Assembly (NCBI GenBank): GCA_963277665.1
Contig: OY728153.1
Location: forward strand, 276,742,250-276,806,249
Source of the DNA: Viscum album
Lineage: Eukaryota > Streptophyta > Magnoliopsida > Santalales > Viscaceae
Direction of reading: 5' to 3'
Length of the DNA: 64,000 bases
Below the pieces are notes generated by a model, which was not told the DNA's origin, ran no database searches, and was given only the letters and a program-made list of their open reading frames with translations. This document shows positions 12,076 through 24,058 of the stretch, piece by piece. Both the position numbers and the translations under genes were made by a program. How positions within the stretch are numbered: position 1 is the stretch's first letter; each line of letters begins with the position of its first letter.

Positions 12076-13654
12076 CTAAAATAGATGTGGGTAACTCAAC
12101 TTCATCATTTCCTCTGATTCCCAAGTCACTTCTTCAAACTTGTGGTTTCGCCACAACACCTTGATGAGGGGCATTGTCTTATTTAGTAGAAATTTTTCTC
12201 TACGATCTAAGATCTTCACTGGTTGCTCCTCATAAGAACGATCATCTTCCAACTGTACCACCTCAGAAGAGAGTACATGTGAAGGGTCTCGTATGTACTT
12301 ATTTAAGAGGGATACATGAAAGACAACATGTACTTTGGCCATGGTAGGTGGATGTTCTAGTTGATAGGCTACAGCCCCGACATAATTAAGAATCTCTAAG
12401 GGGCCAATGTACCTTGGACTTAACTTCCCTTTCTTTCCCAACCTCATGACCTTCCTCCACGGAGATATGCATAGAAAAAACATGTCTCCAACTTTAAACT
12501 CAAGGTCCCGTTGACGGTTATCTGTATAACTCTTCTGTCGACTCTGGGCTTCCTTGATATGCTACTGAATGGTTTTCACATTCTCCACCATTTCCTCGAC
12601 CATTTCTGGTCCAAGCATCTTATGTTCACCAACCTCATCCCAACATGCCGGTGTTCTACACCTTTTCCCATACAGGGCTTCATATGGTGCCATTTGGATG
12701 CTCGAGTGGAAACTATTGTTATAAGAGAACTCAACCAGAGGAATATGTTGATCCCATCCTCATTTAATGTAAATTGAGAATTCTCTCAACATGTCCTCAT
12801 ATGTTGGGATAGTCTGCTCGGATTGGCCATAAGTTTGAGGATGATAGGCCGTACTGATGTTCAGTTCAGTATTCAGAGCATGTTGAAAACTCTTCCAAAA
12901 CATAGAGGTGAATCCTGGATCTCGGTCAGACACCATAGATAGTGGTACTCCATGCAGCCTTACCACTTCTCTGATATATATCTATGCCAGTTGATCCAAT
13001 GAGAAATCCTCCTGAATAGTAATGAAGGGTGCAGTCTTTGTAACATGATCCACAACAACCCAAATTGCATTGTTTCCTTTGGATTTCCTCGGAAGTCCGG
13101 TGACAATGTCCATGGTGATGTTCTCCCATTTCCATTCTGGTATGGGCACTGGTTGCATCATCCCCTTAGACTTCTGCCTCTCTGCCTTCACTTGTTGTCA
13201 CACAGGGCACTTGATGTATATTCAGAGATCTCCTTCTTCATATTATCCCACCAAAATTTTTCTCGGAGATCTCGATAAATATTTGTGCTCCCTAGGTGAA
13301 TAGAGAAATCTGAACTATGTGCATCATCCAAAAGTTCCTTCTTCAGTTCTGGACTTGATGGAACACATAGTCTTTTCCCAAAACGCACAATTCCTTCTTT
13401 ATTAACATTAAACACCAAGGATATACCTTTTTCAATAGGTTTCACTTTTTCCTAAATTCTCACATCATCCTTTTGAGCATCATTTAACCTTTCCAAAAGA
13501 GACAGTTGAGCAATCATTTGTGAAAGGATTGATGATGTTCCCTTCATTATGATTCCCATGTCCATCTTCATCAAGTCTAAGAAGATTGGATCCTTCTCAA
13601 TTCTCATCATTGATAGATTTTCTGGGTCCTTTCTACATAGGGCATTTGCCACCT
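12076..13654 (-). pseudogene. int: Integrase plus chromodomain of element D, broken
   Basis: Integrase would insert the cDNA, and the chromodomain would guide it to chromatin. The zinc domain keeps its His pair (DDAHSSDFSIHLG, near 13330) but its CX2C has decayed to 'SALCDNK'. The catalytic core retains D in 'MDIVTGLP', D in 'SDRDPGFTS' and E in 'GQSEQTI'. The C-terminal open stretch 12483-12076 covers the GPY-like segment (KLSPRYIGPLEIL) and ends with the chromodomain block 'FEEVTWESEEMMKL' then YPHLF at a natural stop. Stops and frame shifts near 13190, 12965 and 12500 split the gene into at least four pieces. The chromodomain itself is uninterrupted. Confidence 0.9.
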
Positions 13655-15430
13655 TGTTTGCTTTCCCAGGGTGGTAGTGTATTGAACAGTTATAATCCTT
13701 GATGATATCTATCCATCTTCTCTAGCGCATATTAAGCTCTTTCTGTGTGAATATATATTTAAGACTCTTGTGGTCAATATATATCTAACATTTCTCCCCA
13801 TATAGATAATGCCGCCATATTTTCAAGGTAAAGATCATCGCTGCTAACTCCAGATCATGCATTGGATAGTTTCACTCATGGATTTTATACTGCCTTGAGG
13901 CATAGGATATCACTTTATCATTCTACATCAGTAGACAGCATAATCCCTTCTTTGAAGAATTTATGAAAACCAAAAAAGGTTCCCCACTTGTGGGTAAAGT
14001 GAGCACGAGCGTAGTGATAAGCCTCTTTTTCAACTCCTTGAAGGTTTCTTTGAATTCATCACTCCAAGAAAAATTTACTCCCTTTTGAGTTAGTTTGGTA
14101 AGAGGGTTGGACAATCGTGAGAAATTTCTCACAAATCGTCGATAATATCCAGCTAACCCCAAGAAGCAACGGATATTCGTTATCGTTGTTGGCCTCAACC
14201 ATCCCTCAATTGCATCTGTTTTGGAGGGATCCATAGATATCTCATTGCTTGTTATGATATGGCCCATGAATGAGACCTCCTTCAACCAAAACTCACACTT
14301 GCTGTACTTTGCATAGAGATTATCCTTGTGCAAAGTCTCTAGTACAGTTCTTAAATGCTCCAAATGATCCTCCTTGGTTTTGGAGTATATTAGAATATCA
14401 TCTATAAAGACTACCAAAAATATGTTGAGGTAATCTCTAAAGACTCTATTCATTAAGTCCATGAATATTGTTGGAGCATTAGTGAGTCTGAAAGGCAACC
14501 CTATGAATTCATAGTGCCTTTATCTTCTGTGAAAAGCAGTCTTGGGGATATCTTCCTTCTTTAACCTTACTTGATAATATCCCGACAGCAAGTACACCTT
14601 GGAGAAGTATTGTTCTCCACGCAGCTAATCGAACAATTCATCAATTCATGGGAGAGGATACTTGTTCTTTATTGTGATTTTGTTGATCTTACGATAATCG
14701 ATGCAAAGGCACATTGACCCATCCTTCTTCTTGACGAAGAGGACTAGTGCACCCCATGGTGAAGCACTTGGGCGTATAAACCCTTTATCCAGATTCTCCT
14801 GTAGTTGTTTCTTCAGATCTTCAAGATCTACAACAGCCATTCTATATGGAGTCTTGGATATTGGTAATGCCCCGATTATAAGTTCAATTGAGAATTCAAC
14901 ATCTCTTCTAGGAGGAAGACCAGGCAGTTCCTTGGGAAACACCTCCGCGAATTCCTTCACAATAGGCATTTCTTCAAAGATGGTTTCTTCCATGGACACA
15001 ATCATCTGAGACAGATACACATGCTCATAGGGTAGTATCCATGCTTGAGATGATGGAGCTAAAGGAGATTCATCTTCCTTCTTACGCTTGTAAAGAATCG
15101 GGGGCCGATTCTCTATATGGAGTGTGATTTCCCTCTCCCGACAATTTATGTTGGATCTATATAAGGAAAGCCAATCCATGCCAAGAATTGTGTCAAATTC
15201 TTCTAAAGGGAGTATGACGAGGTTCACCAGGAAATTCATTCCACAGATTAAAACAGGGGAGGAATTATATTCATTGGATGTAATGATTTCCCCATTTTTC
15301 GTACTCACCGATATCTTCATTTCCATGATTTGTGGTGGTGCTAGGATTGTTATACTAAACTTTCAAGATATAAAAGAATGCATAGAACCTGAATCAAAAA
15401 GTACATTCTCTATTATTTAATGAATAACTA
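13655..15430 (-). pseudogene. pol: Protease, reverse transcriptase and RNase H of element D, broken
   Basis: The protease active site reads FDSGSMHSF, with DSG at 15395-15387 on the minus strand, followed by '[13 protein letters not shown]', the usual protease end. RT begins with '[12 protein letters not shown]' and '[13 protein letters not shown]'. The first catalytic Asp is lost: family [12 protein letters not shown] reads FSKVYLLSGYYQ (near 14590). The second site, [10 protein letters not shown] (near 14400), is intact. RNase H has also lost its first Asp (family YSDAS, here FINSS, near 13960) but keeps 'DLELAAM' and 'IYIDHKSL'. Stops fall at 14646 and several places in 14520-14640 and 13660-13920. 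It makes no functional polymerase. Confidence 0.92.
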
Positions 15431-16564
15431 GCATACCTGTCAACACTTTGTTTTCGGGGTTAACTTCGGCAGAAGTGATTGAAAAATCTCTTCCTTTCTG
15501 CCTTGGAGGTTGTTGGTGGCCTCCGAAAACCCTTGGATTAGGTCACTGATTTGAAAATTTCCCCGGTTCATTGAATTTGTAGCATTGAACAACAAGTTCA
15601 GGTTTGAACGGACCATTCTTCTCCTCTGTCGCAGCCGCAGGTCTTTCTTGCCGACAGCTAACAGTTAGGTTCCCTTCTATTCCACACCTAAATCATTTCC
15701 TCGTCCCCTTGAGGCAATTTCCAGGGTGCTTTTTCCACACTTTTGGTAAGTGGTGTTCTGGATCTTCTTAGCACCATTGGATTTATCCATCGGACCGCCA
15801 GTATTGAAGTCCACCTTACACTTCTTGTCCCCATGATACCCATGTGATTCCCCGATCTCCATTTCGACCTTGAGGGCACATCGGACAATTTCCTCATAGC
15901 TGTCGAAGTCATGGATCGCCAATGCTTTCTGCAGGCTAGGTTTCAGCCCACCAAAGAAGTAGTCAACTTTGAATTCTGAGGTAACAACAAGGCCGAAAGC
16001 ATATCGTTCAAGCCTTGTGAAGTTTGCCTCATTCTCTCCAATATATTCTTCGTCCTTTTGCTTGAGGGAAAATAAGTCCCTTTCCATCTTAAGCTGGAGG
16101 GTGCACTGAAAATATTTATCAAAAAACATCTTCCATAAATCATTCCATTCCAACACCTCGATATCCTCCTCAGGCTTCGTATTTTTTATCAACTTCCACC
16201 ATTGATTAGCTTCACCCTTCATACGATAAGCCTTCAGGAGAACCTTCTCTTGTTCAGAACATTGAAGGATGGAGAAGATCTTTTCAATGGAGTTCATCCA
16301 TTATTCAGCGATCATGGGATAAGATGATCCACTAAAAGTAGGAGGCATTTGTCTCCTGAAGCTCTCGATAGCGACTTTTTCTTTCTTAGGGGTGTTTGAA
16401 CATTCTTCTTGACCCGTTTTTCTTTTCAAAACTTTAGTTATCTGAGAGTGAAGCGTGACAAAGTTCGCGATTCCCACTCCCATTGGATTGGGCATCTCAT
16501 TAGTACAATCATCACACTGATCTTCACAATGGTTGTTAGCCGAAGTCCTCCTATTTCTGGCCAT
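15431..16564 (-). pseudogene. gag: gag of element D, broken
   Basis: The start is ATG at 16564 (MARNRRTSANN), preferred over the upstream ATG at 16597 because family Gag begins with this short basic stretch. One in-frame TAA at 16303-16301 separates 'PMIAE' from 'WMNSIEKIFSIL', where relatives have an unbroken 'AExWlrxiEkiF'. The capsid core follows without interruption to about 15680 (QWWKLIKN, FFGGLKPSLQKAL). After a frame change the nucleocapsid knuckle reads CYKFNEPGKFSNQ then a stop (near 15560). Relative to CX2CX4HX4C, three of the four metal ligands are lost: one Cys to Phe, His to Lys, and the last Cys to a stop. Confidence 0.88.
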
Positions 16565-17052
16565 TGGCTGGAATAAAAAGAAAGTTAGGGGTAACATATA
16601 AAGGGTAATCGAAAGACAAAAGTTGATGACTTATAAATAAACTTTTATTTCCTTAACTCATGAGTCTATAGGCTTGGGTTTTCATGATCTACTTTCTAAC
16701 ATATATTCTTAGGGGAATTTTTTTAATTCCCTTAATATGGGTTCATACAAAGATTTTGAATTTATAGAAACATATCCCCCAGGAGTTTCATAACCAAGAG
16801 TGCAGCAAGGCCCGTTGTCGTGCACCAGTTCCCATTCGAATCTAGCTCAAAGTGTTTTTGGGTTTTACCCCTAGGATACATCTGTGCCAGAGCCGCCTCT
16901 ACCTTCTCATATCCAGACAAGGATGTATATGTTTGATAAACTACCTACTCAGTACTTACCAAAACTTAGGGATGTTTTTATTATACTTAGCCTTGTCTCT
17001 AAGGCTTTACCAGGGTTTTCTAATCCTAATCCCAAAAATAACTAAACCTATC
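16565..17052 (-). other. 5' leader of element D
   Basis: About 490 bases lie between the primer site and the gag start. No coding region is supported; small frames here are spurious. This is where the packaging signal of the RNA would lie, but no specific structure can be assigned. Confidence 0.6.
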
Positions 17053-17063
17053 CTCTGATACCA
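17053..17063 (-). promoter_or_regulatory. Primer-binding site (tRNA-iMet) of element D
   Basis: On the minus strand TGGTATCAGAG lies two bases downstream of the 5' LTR end. It is an exact 11-base match to the initiator-Met tRNA 3' end complement, identical to the sites of C and E. Confidence 0.9.
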
Positions 17064-17065
17064 AC

Positions 17066-19708
17066 TATGACAACCCTTCTTTTTAATACAAACTTAAACT
17101 TGATTTATTACATAAAAACCCACTTGATACAAAAAATAAGATCAAGAGGTTTAGTGTATTTGGGGATTAGGATCATTTCATGAAATCTTAAAACATGAAA
17201 TACAACATCTTTATTGAAAACATCCTTTACATGGCCACTATATTCCATCGTACTTAGCATTGCATGGGATAACCTGAGGACATGCATAAGAAAAGTGTGA
17301 GATATAAAGCCCAGTAAGGGAATACACATGGAATAACATGAGGAGTAAAATAAATGTTAGAAATTAGGCATATCAATAGAGAACAAGATAAATAGGAACA
17401 TAAAGTCATGCTAAAGCATGATAATCATAACATGTAAATGTGGCAACAACACTTAACATGGAATTAGGATGAGCCAATGCTTATTACACATAGACCATGA
17501 GTAAATCCTCATTACAAAAAAAGCACGAGTAAAACATCATTTCACTTGAATTAGAATGATTTAACGCCCATCAAAAATTACGTATCATGATACTATACTT
17601 TACCCAATGCATTGGAGCGCTATAAGGGTGAACCCTTCTTAAACATTTCATTTCATGCATAAGTGTGCCACATTGATCATAAAACATGGATTCATAAAAC
17701 ATAATCATTTATTACACAATAAATGAATGTGGAATTCATACATGAAACTTTATAATCAATAAGTAAATGTGAATAAAGGTGAATACCCTTGATGGAGAAA
17801 TGGGCATGGTATTCACTACACAATGACATTGGCTTAGAAAATCGGTGCTATTTCGGCAGCGTAACAACGTGACATAAGAATTCATAAAAATGGATGATGA
17901 GAGAGAAAGGGGTTTCTCATCATATTTACATGTAATGGAAATTAATGAGGTTATATAGATACATGTCCCAACAATTGTGATGGAATTTAGATTCATGATA
18001 CAAAAGTATTTCTTGAATGTAAAAGAGGAGAGAGAAGTTCCTTTCGGAATTTCGGCATAGTAACGGGTGTACATGGAAGGAATTTAATGAGAGAGAAAGG
18101 GGTATCACATCATTAAAAAATAAATAGGGAAGTATGAGGGAGGTTCAAAAACATACCCCAATATTCATAATTGAAATTAAAAGGCAAAACAACTTAAATA
18201 AAATTGGACAAAAATGAGAAAGGAAGAAAAAACCCTTACTTGGAAGTGTGCTTCCAAAGGCATGAGAGAGGCTTGAGAGAGGCTTCTTGGGAGCTTGGGG
18301 AACCTTGGGAGGATTCTAGAGAGAGTAGGGTAGAGGTTGGACGAACTCCAAAGGCTTTTAGTGAGGAGGAAGTGAGAGCTTGGGTGGGTTTATATAAGAA
18401 AGGTGAGGGAATTCTTTATTTTTTAGGTTTGGGAACCCTTATATTAAATTAATCCAAACCACAAACCATCCCATAGTTTTTGCCCATGGTTTTTCTAAAA
18501 GGGAAGAGGAAAAAAATATTTTATATGTCCAAAGTCATAACATCTTAAAATAATAGGGTTGCTTATGTGGAGGTGAGTCACACTCCCATGGGAAACAATT
18601 TAAAAAGACATAGTGTTTAATAAGTCTTGAGGGGTCCATTAATGATTTTAAAAGTAATTCAAACAAACCCTAAATCACATTATTTTAATGATAAAAAAAT
18701 ATTAGCCAAACATAAAGATTATATTATTTTATTAAATCACTATTGGGTCATTATGATGTCATAAAACACATTATATATTTAAACAGTATTTAATTTTTAC
18801 CCAAAAAATTGACTGTCTTAGTAAATTATAAAAAATTCACCATTGGATAATTTAGATGTCCTGATTCCAAAAATATCATTTATTTTATCTAAATATATTT
18901 CTAAATATGTTAATTTTCACTTTTAAAATAAAAATAGACATTTATCGAAAACTCTCGGGTTTTGACAGAAATGGCGTTCAAACCTTAATAAAAATTATAA
19001 TTCCATTCATAAAATTATATGATCATTTATATATAATAAAATTAATATAATAATAATAGTAATATTTTATTAAAATATCCTTTAATTCAAAAATCCCTTA
19101 ATTTAATAAAAATATAATTCTTAATTAAATAATAACTAAAAACAATAGTTGTACTTTAAAAACTATTTACAATGTATAAATAATGACCAGAGAGTATATA
19201 CATTATTATATACAAAAAAATAAGGTACATGAACATAATAATAGAGATTTGTTACATAACGCCTTAAAACAACCGCATAAGACCTAAGGGTAAGGTGTGC
19301 GATGGTGATAGACTCTTGGGGTGGCTCGGATAACATCGTTCGAGTGGTAATCTCTATCAACTTCCACTTTTCCAGTAGATGGTCTCGTTCGAGCTTGACA
19401 TGAAGAAGCTTATCTTGGGCTTGGTCAAGAGCGATTCCCAAGGACCCCACCTATTTTCCGAGCTCCGAAAAATGGGCTACATATGGAGAAATTCTACTGG
19501 ATGAGGTCATCACTTCTTTTGTCTGAGTAAATTGGATTTGTTAAAACCCTATATTTATACTAATCATGTGATCACTGTTCAACGACTATATTGGGAATGG
19601 TCAAAATTCTTAACATAAAACCAAAGAAGTTGACATTTTATATAAACATAAAGAGAAATTTAATTAGATCAAGAGGGATTTCCATTAATGAAACTTTGGG
19701 TTGTTACA
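17066..19708 (-). repeat. 5' LTR of element D
   Basis: The partner of 9386-12026. On the minus strand it starts TGTAACAACCC and ends GGGTTGTCATA, a TG...TA pair rather than the canonical TG...CA. Open frames inside (for example 18204-18452 and 19163-19450) are not kept as frames in the other LTR and are not treated as genes. Confidence 0.93.
18389..18396 (-). promoter_or_regulatory. TATA box in the 5' LTR of D
   Basis: TATATAAA on the minus strand, at the same place as 10709-10716 in the other LTR. In the 5' LTR this would have driven the element's transcript towards gag. Confidence 0.65.
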
Positions 19709-19713
19709 CATAA

Positions 19714-21480
19714 GGTGAAATTTTAGAATTTTTCAGAGAAGTTTCATTTTTTTATGAATAGTGAAAAATACTACATTTTTACTGAAACTTTCTTTCTTGT
19801 TTAAATATAATTATCATTAAATTATATTTTTAATTGGGTATAAAGTAAAAATAGTTTAATTATACATATATTAATCCAATTTAGGTAAATTTTATCACTT
19901 TTATGTTAAATTTAGATATAAAAATGTAATGAACATTTGAACATTTTCACATTAAAAACATGATTTCTCGCCAAGTATGTGAGGTTAGATTTAAATTTAA
20001 TTTTATTGATTTTTTGAATTTTATTTGAAAAAAATGATATAAATAGTTGGAATCAGTATAATATTTATATTTTAATAATTTCAAGATATATTTTGACCAA
20101 AAATATTAGTGAAAGTGATTAAAATTAATTACTACATTTAAGGTAAAAATTAATTTTCATAGTGGTTAAACATTTATCTTAAGGGAAAAAATGCACTAGT
20201 AACTTGTAAAAAATATTTTTGATACCAATAATTAAACCATATAAACCCATATTTTAAATTTTATTATTTATTAGGACTTATTTTCATTAAAGTATCCTAT
20301 ATAATAATTTAAGTGTATAAAAAGATAAAAAATGTGCCTTTATTTATTTCAATTCCTATAATGCTTTTGACTATAGAATAATCTAAAAAATTTCATTTAT
20401 AAAGATGAATATGAAAGTTAAATGAGTTTTTTTATAATTAAAATTAAAATTTTAAATTTATAGATGATTTGTTACTAAAAATTCTTAATAGACACCAACG
20501 TAGTGATCTTATAGTTAATTGTTAAATAAAATAAATGATACTAAAAACAATAAAAGCGAATAATTTTGAATGAATTATTATGTTAAATTAATTTTTTAGA
20601 TGAATATTCCATTTATATATCTAAAAACGTAATATATTTTAATTCCACCATTCCCTTGATAATTTTAAATTTAAATGAAGTAAATAATTTCAAAACTATC
20701 ATTAATGTTAGTTTGCAATAAATGATATTTTATTTAAAGATTTAAAATTTTATAAAATACCTATCTTATTTCAATTGAGTTGAAAATTTTAATAAATATA
20801 AAATATGTAATATTCATGGAATAATGGATCTTTTATAATTAGAATATGGACACCTAAATAGTATAAAACATTGTTATCATATTTCAGGTTAAAGTAGTGT
20901 CTTTTCATGTTGCATGTTCTTATTTTAAAATTAATTTCCAACACACATGGGAAATTTATTTTTTACACTAGAGACCATATTTAGAATTAATTTTTTCTAT
21001 ATTTTGTAATAAAATTTACTTTAATTTCATCTTAATGGTAAAATTACATAGGTTAGAAAACTGGTTACATTAATAAAAACAAAAATGGTTAATGTGGTGA
21101 ACATAGAAGTTAAGGAATAAAATTATAAAAATGAAACTATTTTTTTATGTTGGAGGTTTTTATAGAACATAATTTAAATTCAATTAATTAGTTATCAATT
21201 TTTTGTAACATTGGTTAAGGGATATTTCCTAATAATGTTAAAATTTTATATTTACCAGAATATCATTTCCCTTTCACTATAAAAATGGATTCAATACCAA
21301 CACTTATTCACACTATAAAAATCCATTTAGATCATCTGAGCTTTGCCAAAATAATATCCCAACATCCCTTACCATAACCTTGAATCCTCACTTTAGGAAT
21401 AAATCAATCCAATAATGTCCTTTGGTGAAAACCAAATGGAGTTAAATGAAAAAAACGGTAACATTATTCAATGATCACTT
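19714..21480 (+). repeat. 3' LTR of element C, second piece
   Basis: Continues the LTR cut at 9385. The first bases (GGTGAAATTTTAGAATTTTT, then 'atgaatagtgaaa') match the E LTR read in minus orientation near 55440-55520. The block at 21290-21430 follows the E leader block at 54480-54700 inverted. The right end of the LTR beyond about 21480 could not be fixed. Confidence 0.65.
21278..21285 (+). promoter_or_regulatory. Probable TATA box of the C LTR
   Basis: TATAAAAA sits about 1.8 kb from the LTR start, with element D removed. This is where the E LTRs have TATAAAAG at about 1.6 kb, and the sequence that follows resembles the E leader. Confidence 0.5.
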
Positions 21481-24053
21481 TTGATTTATATTATTCTAAA
21501 AAAATTAAATTATCTTATTACATGCTTATACAATTAAATATACATCCAAAATGTACTTATATATTATTCTTTTAAGTATTTCACCTAAAACTACATACAC
21601 TTCCATCAAATGGGTAATGAATTTATCATTCGTGTATACAGCGGACTACAGCCTCATGAAACGATGGCGTTCATTTTTCCCTTTACCACAATTAATGGTT
21701 GGGAATTATTATGAAAACAATATTTTTATAAGATATATGTGATATTTTTATAATTTTCATATTTCATTAATTATTATATAACACATACATTCATGCTTCC
21801 CATTTTTTGAAAATTTGATAACACTGTTTTTGGATATGTGGACTACCGCATCCACATGTCCCACCTAAGGGGATCACACAAACTACTTGGGTTGATGTTA
21901 CCTCATTCACTGGACTTTGCATCACCATGAAGTAATAGTATTTATGACTAATCTATAACAAGGTAGTTACCATGATATATATTCCCTTATATAAAGTAAT
22001 ATCATTTTCCACAAAGGACAAACTCATAATGCTCAAATGGATGAGTGGGAGAAGATCACTATCTATAGAAACTCCATAGATGATAAGGGCCTATATAGGG
22101 TTTCCACTCATATTTATAACTCATTATCTAATCATTTAGACCAAATTACATGTTATTTCACCATATAATATGATGGTTTCATATAATACTACATAAATCA
22201 TACTTTGAACAACCCCCATCGACACCTAGACATAGTCATCCATCACAAACATCTTCCCATGGCCCTTAATGTTAGAATTGTACACCAGAAATATACTAAC
22301 TATGGTTAGTTATTATAGAAGAGGATGTTATAATCATCCATATATATTTCCCCCAAATCCACCTAATCCTTCACTAAATAACTCCCTAGTAGTCAACATG
22401 GATTACCAAAATGATATTACCGATTACATCACCATCTATAATATAGAGGTACATCCACAATACTAATATTTGTAAAATAAAATCTTTCCCACATAACCTT
22501 TAATAATTCATAATATTATACCATTCATTTTCATAACTCAAGCATAGGTTATTTTCGATGAGGACATAAACAAAACTCAAAAACTCTAACTATAGAGTCT
22601 CTACCTGAATCATTGAAAATATAAAATTTTATTATAAAACATATAAATGATATACCTATTGTGTTATTAAGGACCCAATGCATACTAATTAATTGTTATA
22701 CCACCATTAAAGGGAGGGTTCAATGTACTCACATAACACACCACCAAAAAAAGATCACAATCTATGACCATAGTAGATAAATATCGTAGTGAGTTTGAGG
22801 GAAACAACAATTAATATATTATCACATTGAAATTATAGTATATCAATTTAGGAATAATTATTTGTTCAATTATCATCCATGACGAATGGGAACACAATTT
22901 TTACACTCAATCCAGACCTCTATAGGTCAATAATTATGCTCTACTCACAAACTCATGAGGCCTTTTTCATCATAACTCGTGTATTGAAATTATTCTAGAG
23001 GAATTTAGGACCAAATCAATGGGAAATACCAAATTATATATAAATAAAAATTACACTAATAATAATTGGGACATATATTTCTTCAGATAATTCTAAAGGA
23101 TATCTATCCTTTAAATCATGGAAATAGTGCATTACAGCTCACTATAGTTAAAAAGAGGCTCAAATTCAAGAATAAAAACAACAAAACCATACCTCTACAC
23201 ATTAGTTTTCTGTAATAAGGTAATACCCTTAATTATATAGGACGCACATAAAATTTTTAGAGAATATTTTGATGTTCTAACATAATAATAAAATGGTATA
23301 TAGTATCTAAATACTATAAGATGAATGTAGGAACTTACTTATACACTAAACAACTTTATTATAGTTAAAAGTTAACAAAAATGTTTTTAAATTTTTTTAT
23401 AGATGATACATAAGCTATTTTACCTACACTAGTATCCTTCGTCTGATTACTAAACGCATATCCCCCTTAAATTCATTACTGTAAATTTCTAAACCAATTA
23501 CAATAGTTGTATATCTCAAATTCCTATTCCTAGGGCTCCACCAATTCAATATACTAACATGATTTAACTCTAACAAAAAAACCCCTTAGGGCTCCACCCG
23601 GTCCATTGGTAATCTATATGTTCCACCCGAATCCAACCTCCTATAGTCTAGTGGATGGCGACTATCATCAATTAGGCTTACCACACAAAATGGGATGACT
23701 TAGACTATATCAACCAATAATAGAAACATATATATAATTCTTAAAAGAATAACACACAATAATTTAATATATTTATATTTAAATATATTATATAAAAAAC
23801 AAGCTTGAGACATCAAATACAAAAACAATTCTTCCCAGGAAAATGCATAAGGAACTATACATCTGACAGTCCTTTGAATACCATATATACAGGTCACCAA
23901 AAACTATTTTATGATATATGTTCTCCTTGATCAATACCTATATATAATAGTCACTACCAATATCACGAACTAACATGATACCATCATTTATAAATAATTT
24001 TCAAATGGAATAAATATTGAGCAAGCAGTTTCTGATCAATGTCATATGTGTTC
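21481..24053. other. AT-rich unresolved region, possibly LTR remains
   Basis: No coding region is supported. The first part may still belong to the C LTR. From about 22700 to 24053 there are weak similarities to the E LTR read in plus-strand orientation. One is a pair of 'agggctccacc' blocks near 23530 and 23590, resembling the paired 'cgacttcca' blocks near 53040 and 53110. This suggests a very old LTR in minus orientation (X), but the match is too weak to delimit. Confidence 0.35.
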
Positions 24054-24058
24054 AACAC

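Larger units (their letters stand above)
9386..19708 (-). mobile_element. Element D: Ty3/Gypsy chromovirus, minus strand, inserted in the 3' LTR of C
   Basis: A full-length but dead element of 10.3 kb. It has two LTRs of 2641 and 2643 bp around a 5.0 kb interior read right to left: primer site, gag, protease, RT, RNase H, integrase, chromodomain, polypurine tract. The flanking 5-bp pair CTTAG (9381-9385) and CATAA (19709-19713) matches at only 3 of 5 positions. The outer flanks nevertheless join into one LTR when D is removed, which confirms the insertion point. Sampled LTR stretches differ at roughly one base in ten by eye, so the insertion is old. Pol order and the C-terminal chromodomain place it in the chromoviruses, most like the Tekay/Del group. 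Confidence 0.93.

Noticed and set aside
11559..19450. Similar frames at 11559-11759 and 19163-19450 (both read 'LDQAQ' and 'TTRAMLSEPPQES'-like) as a duplicated gene
   Set aside because: They are the same position in the two LTRs of D and differ in start and length. The shared sequence is explained by the LTR pair, although a short peptide in this GC-richer block cannot be wholly excluded.
22270..22466. 65-codon frame with a PPNPPNPS segment as a proline-rich protein gene
   Set aside because: Short, isolated, no family match, and in a region with weak LTR-like similarity.
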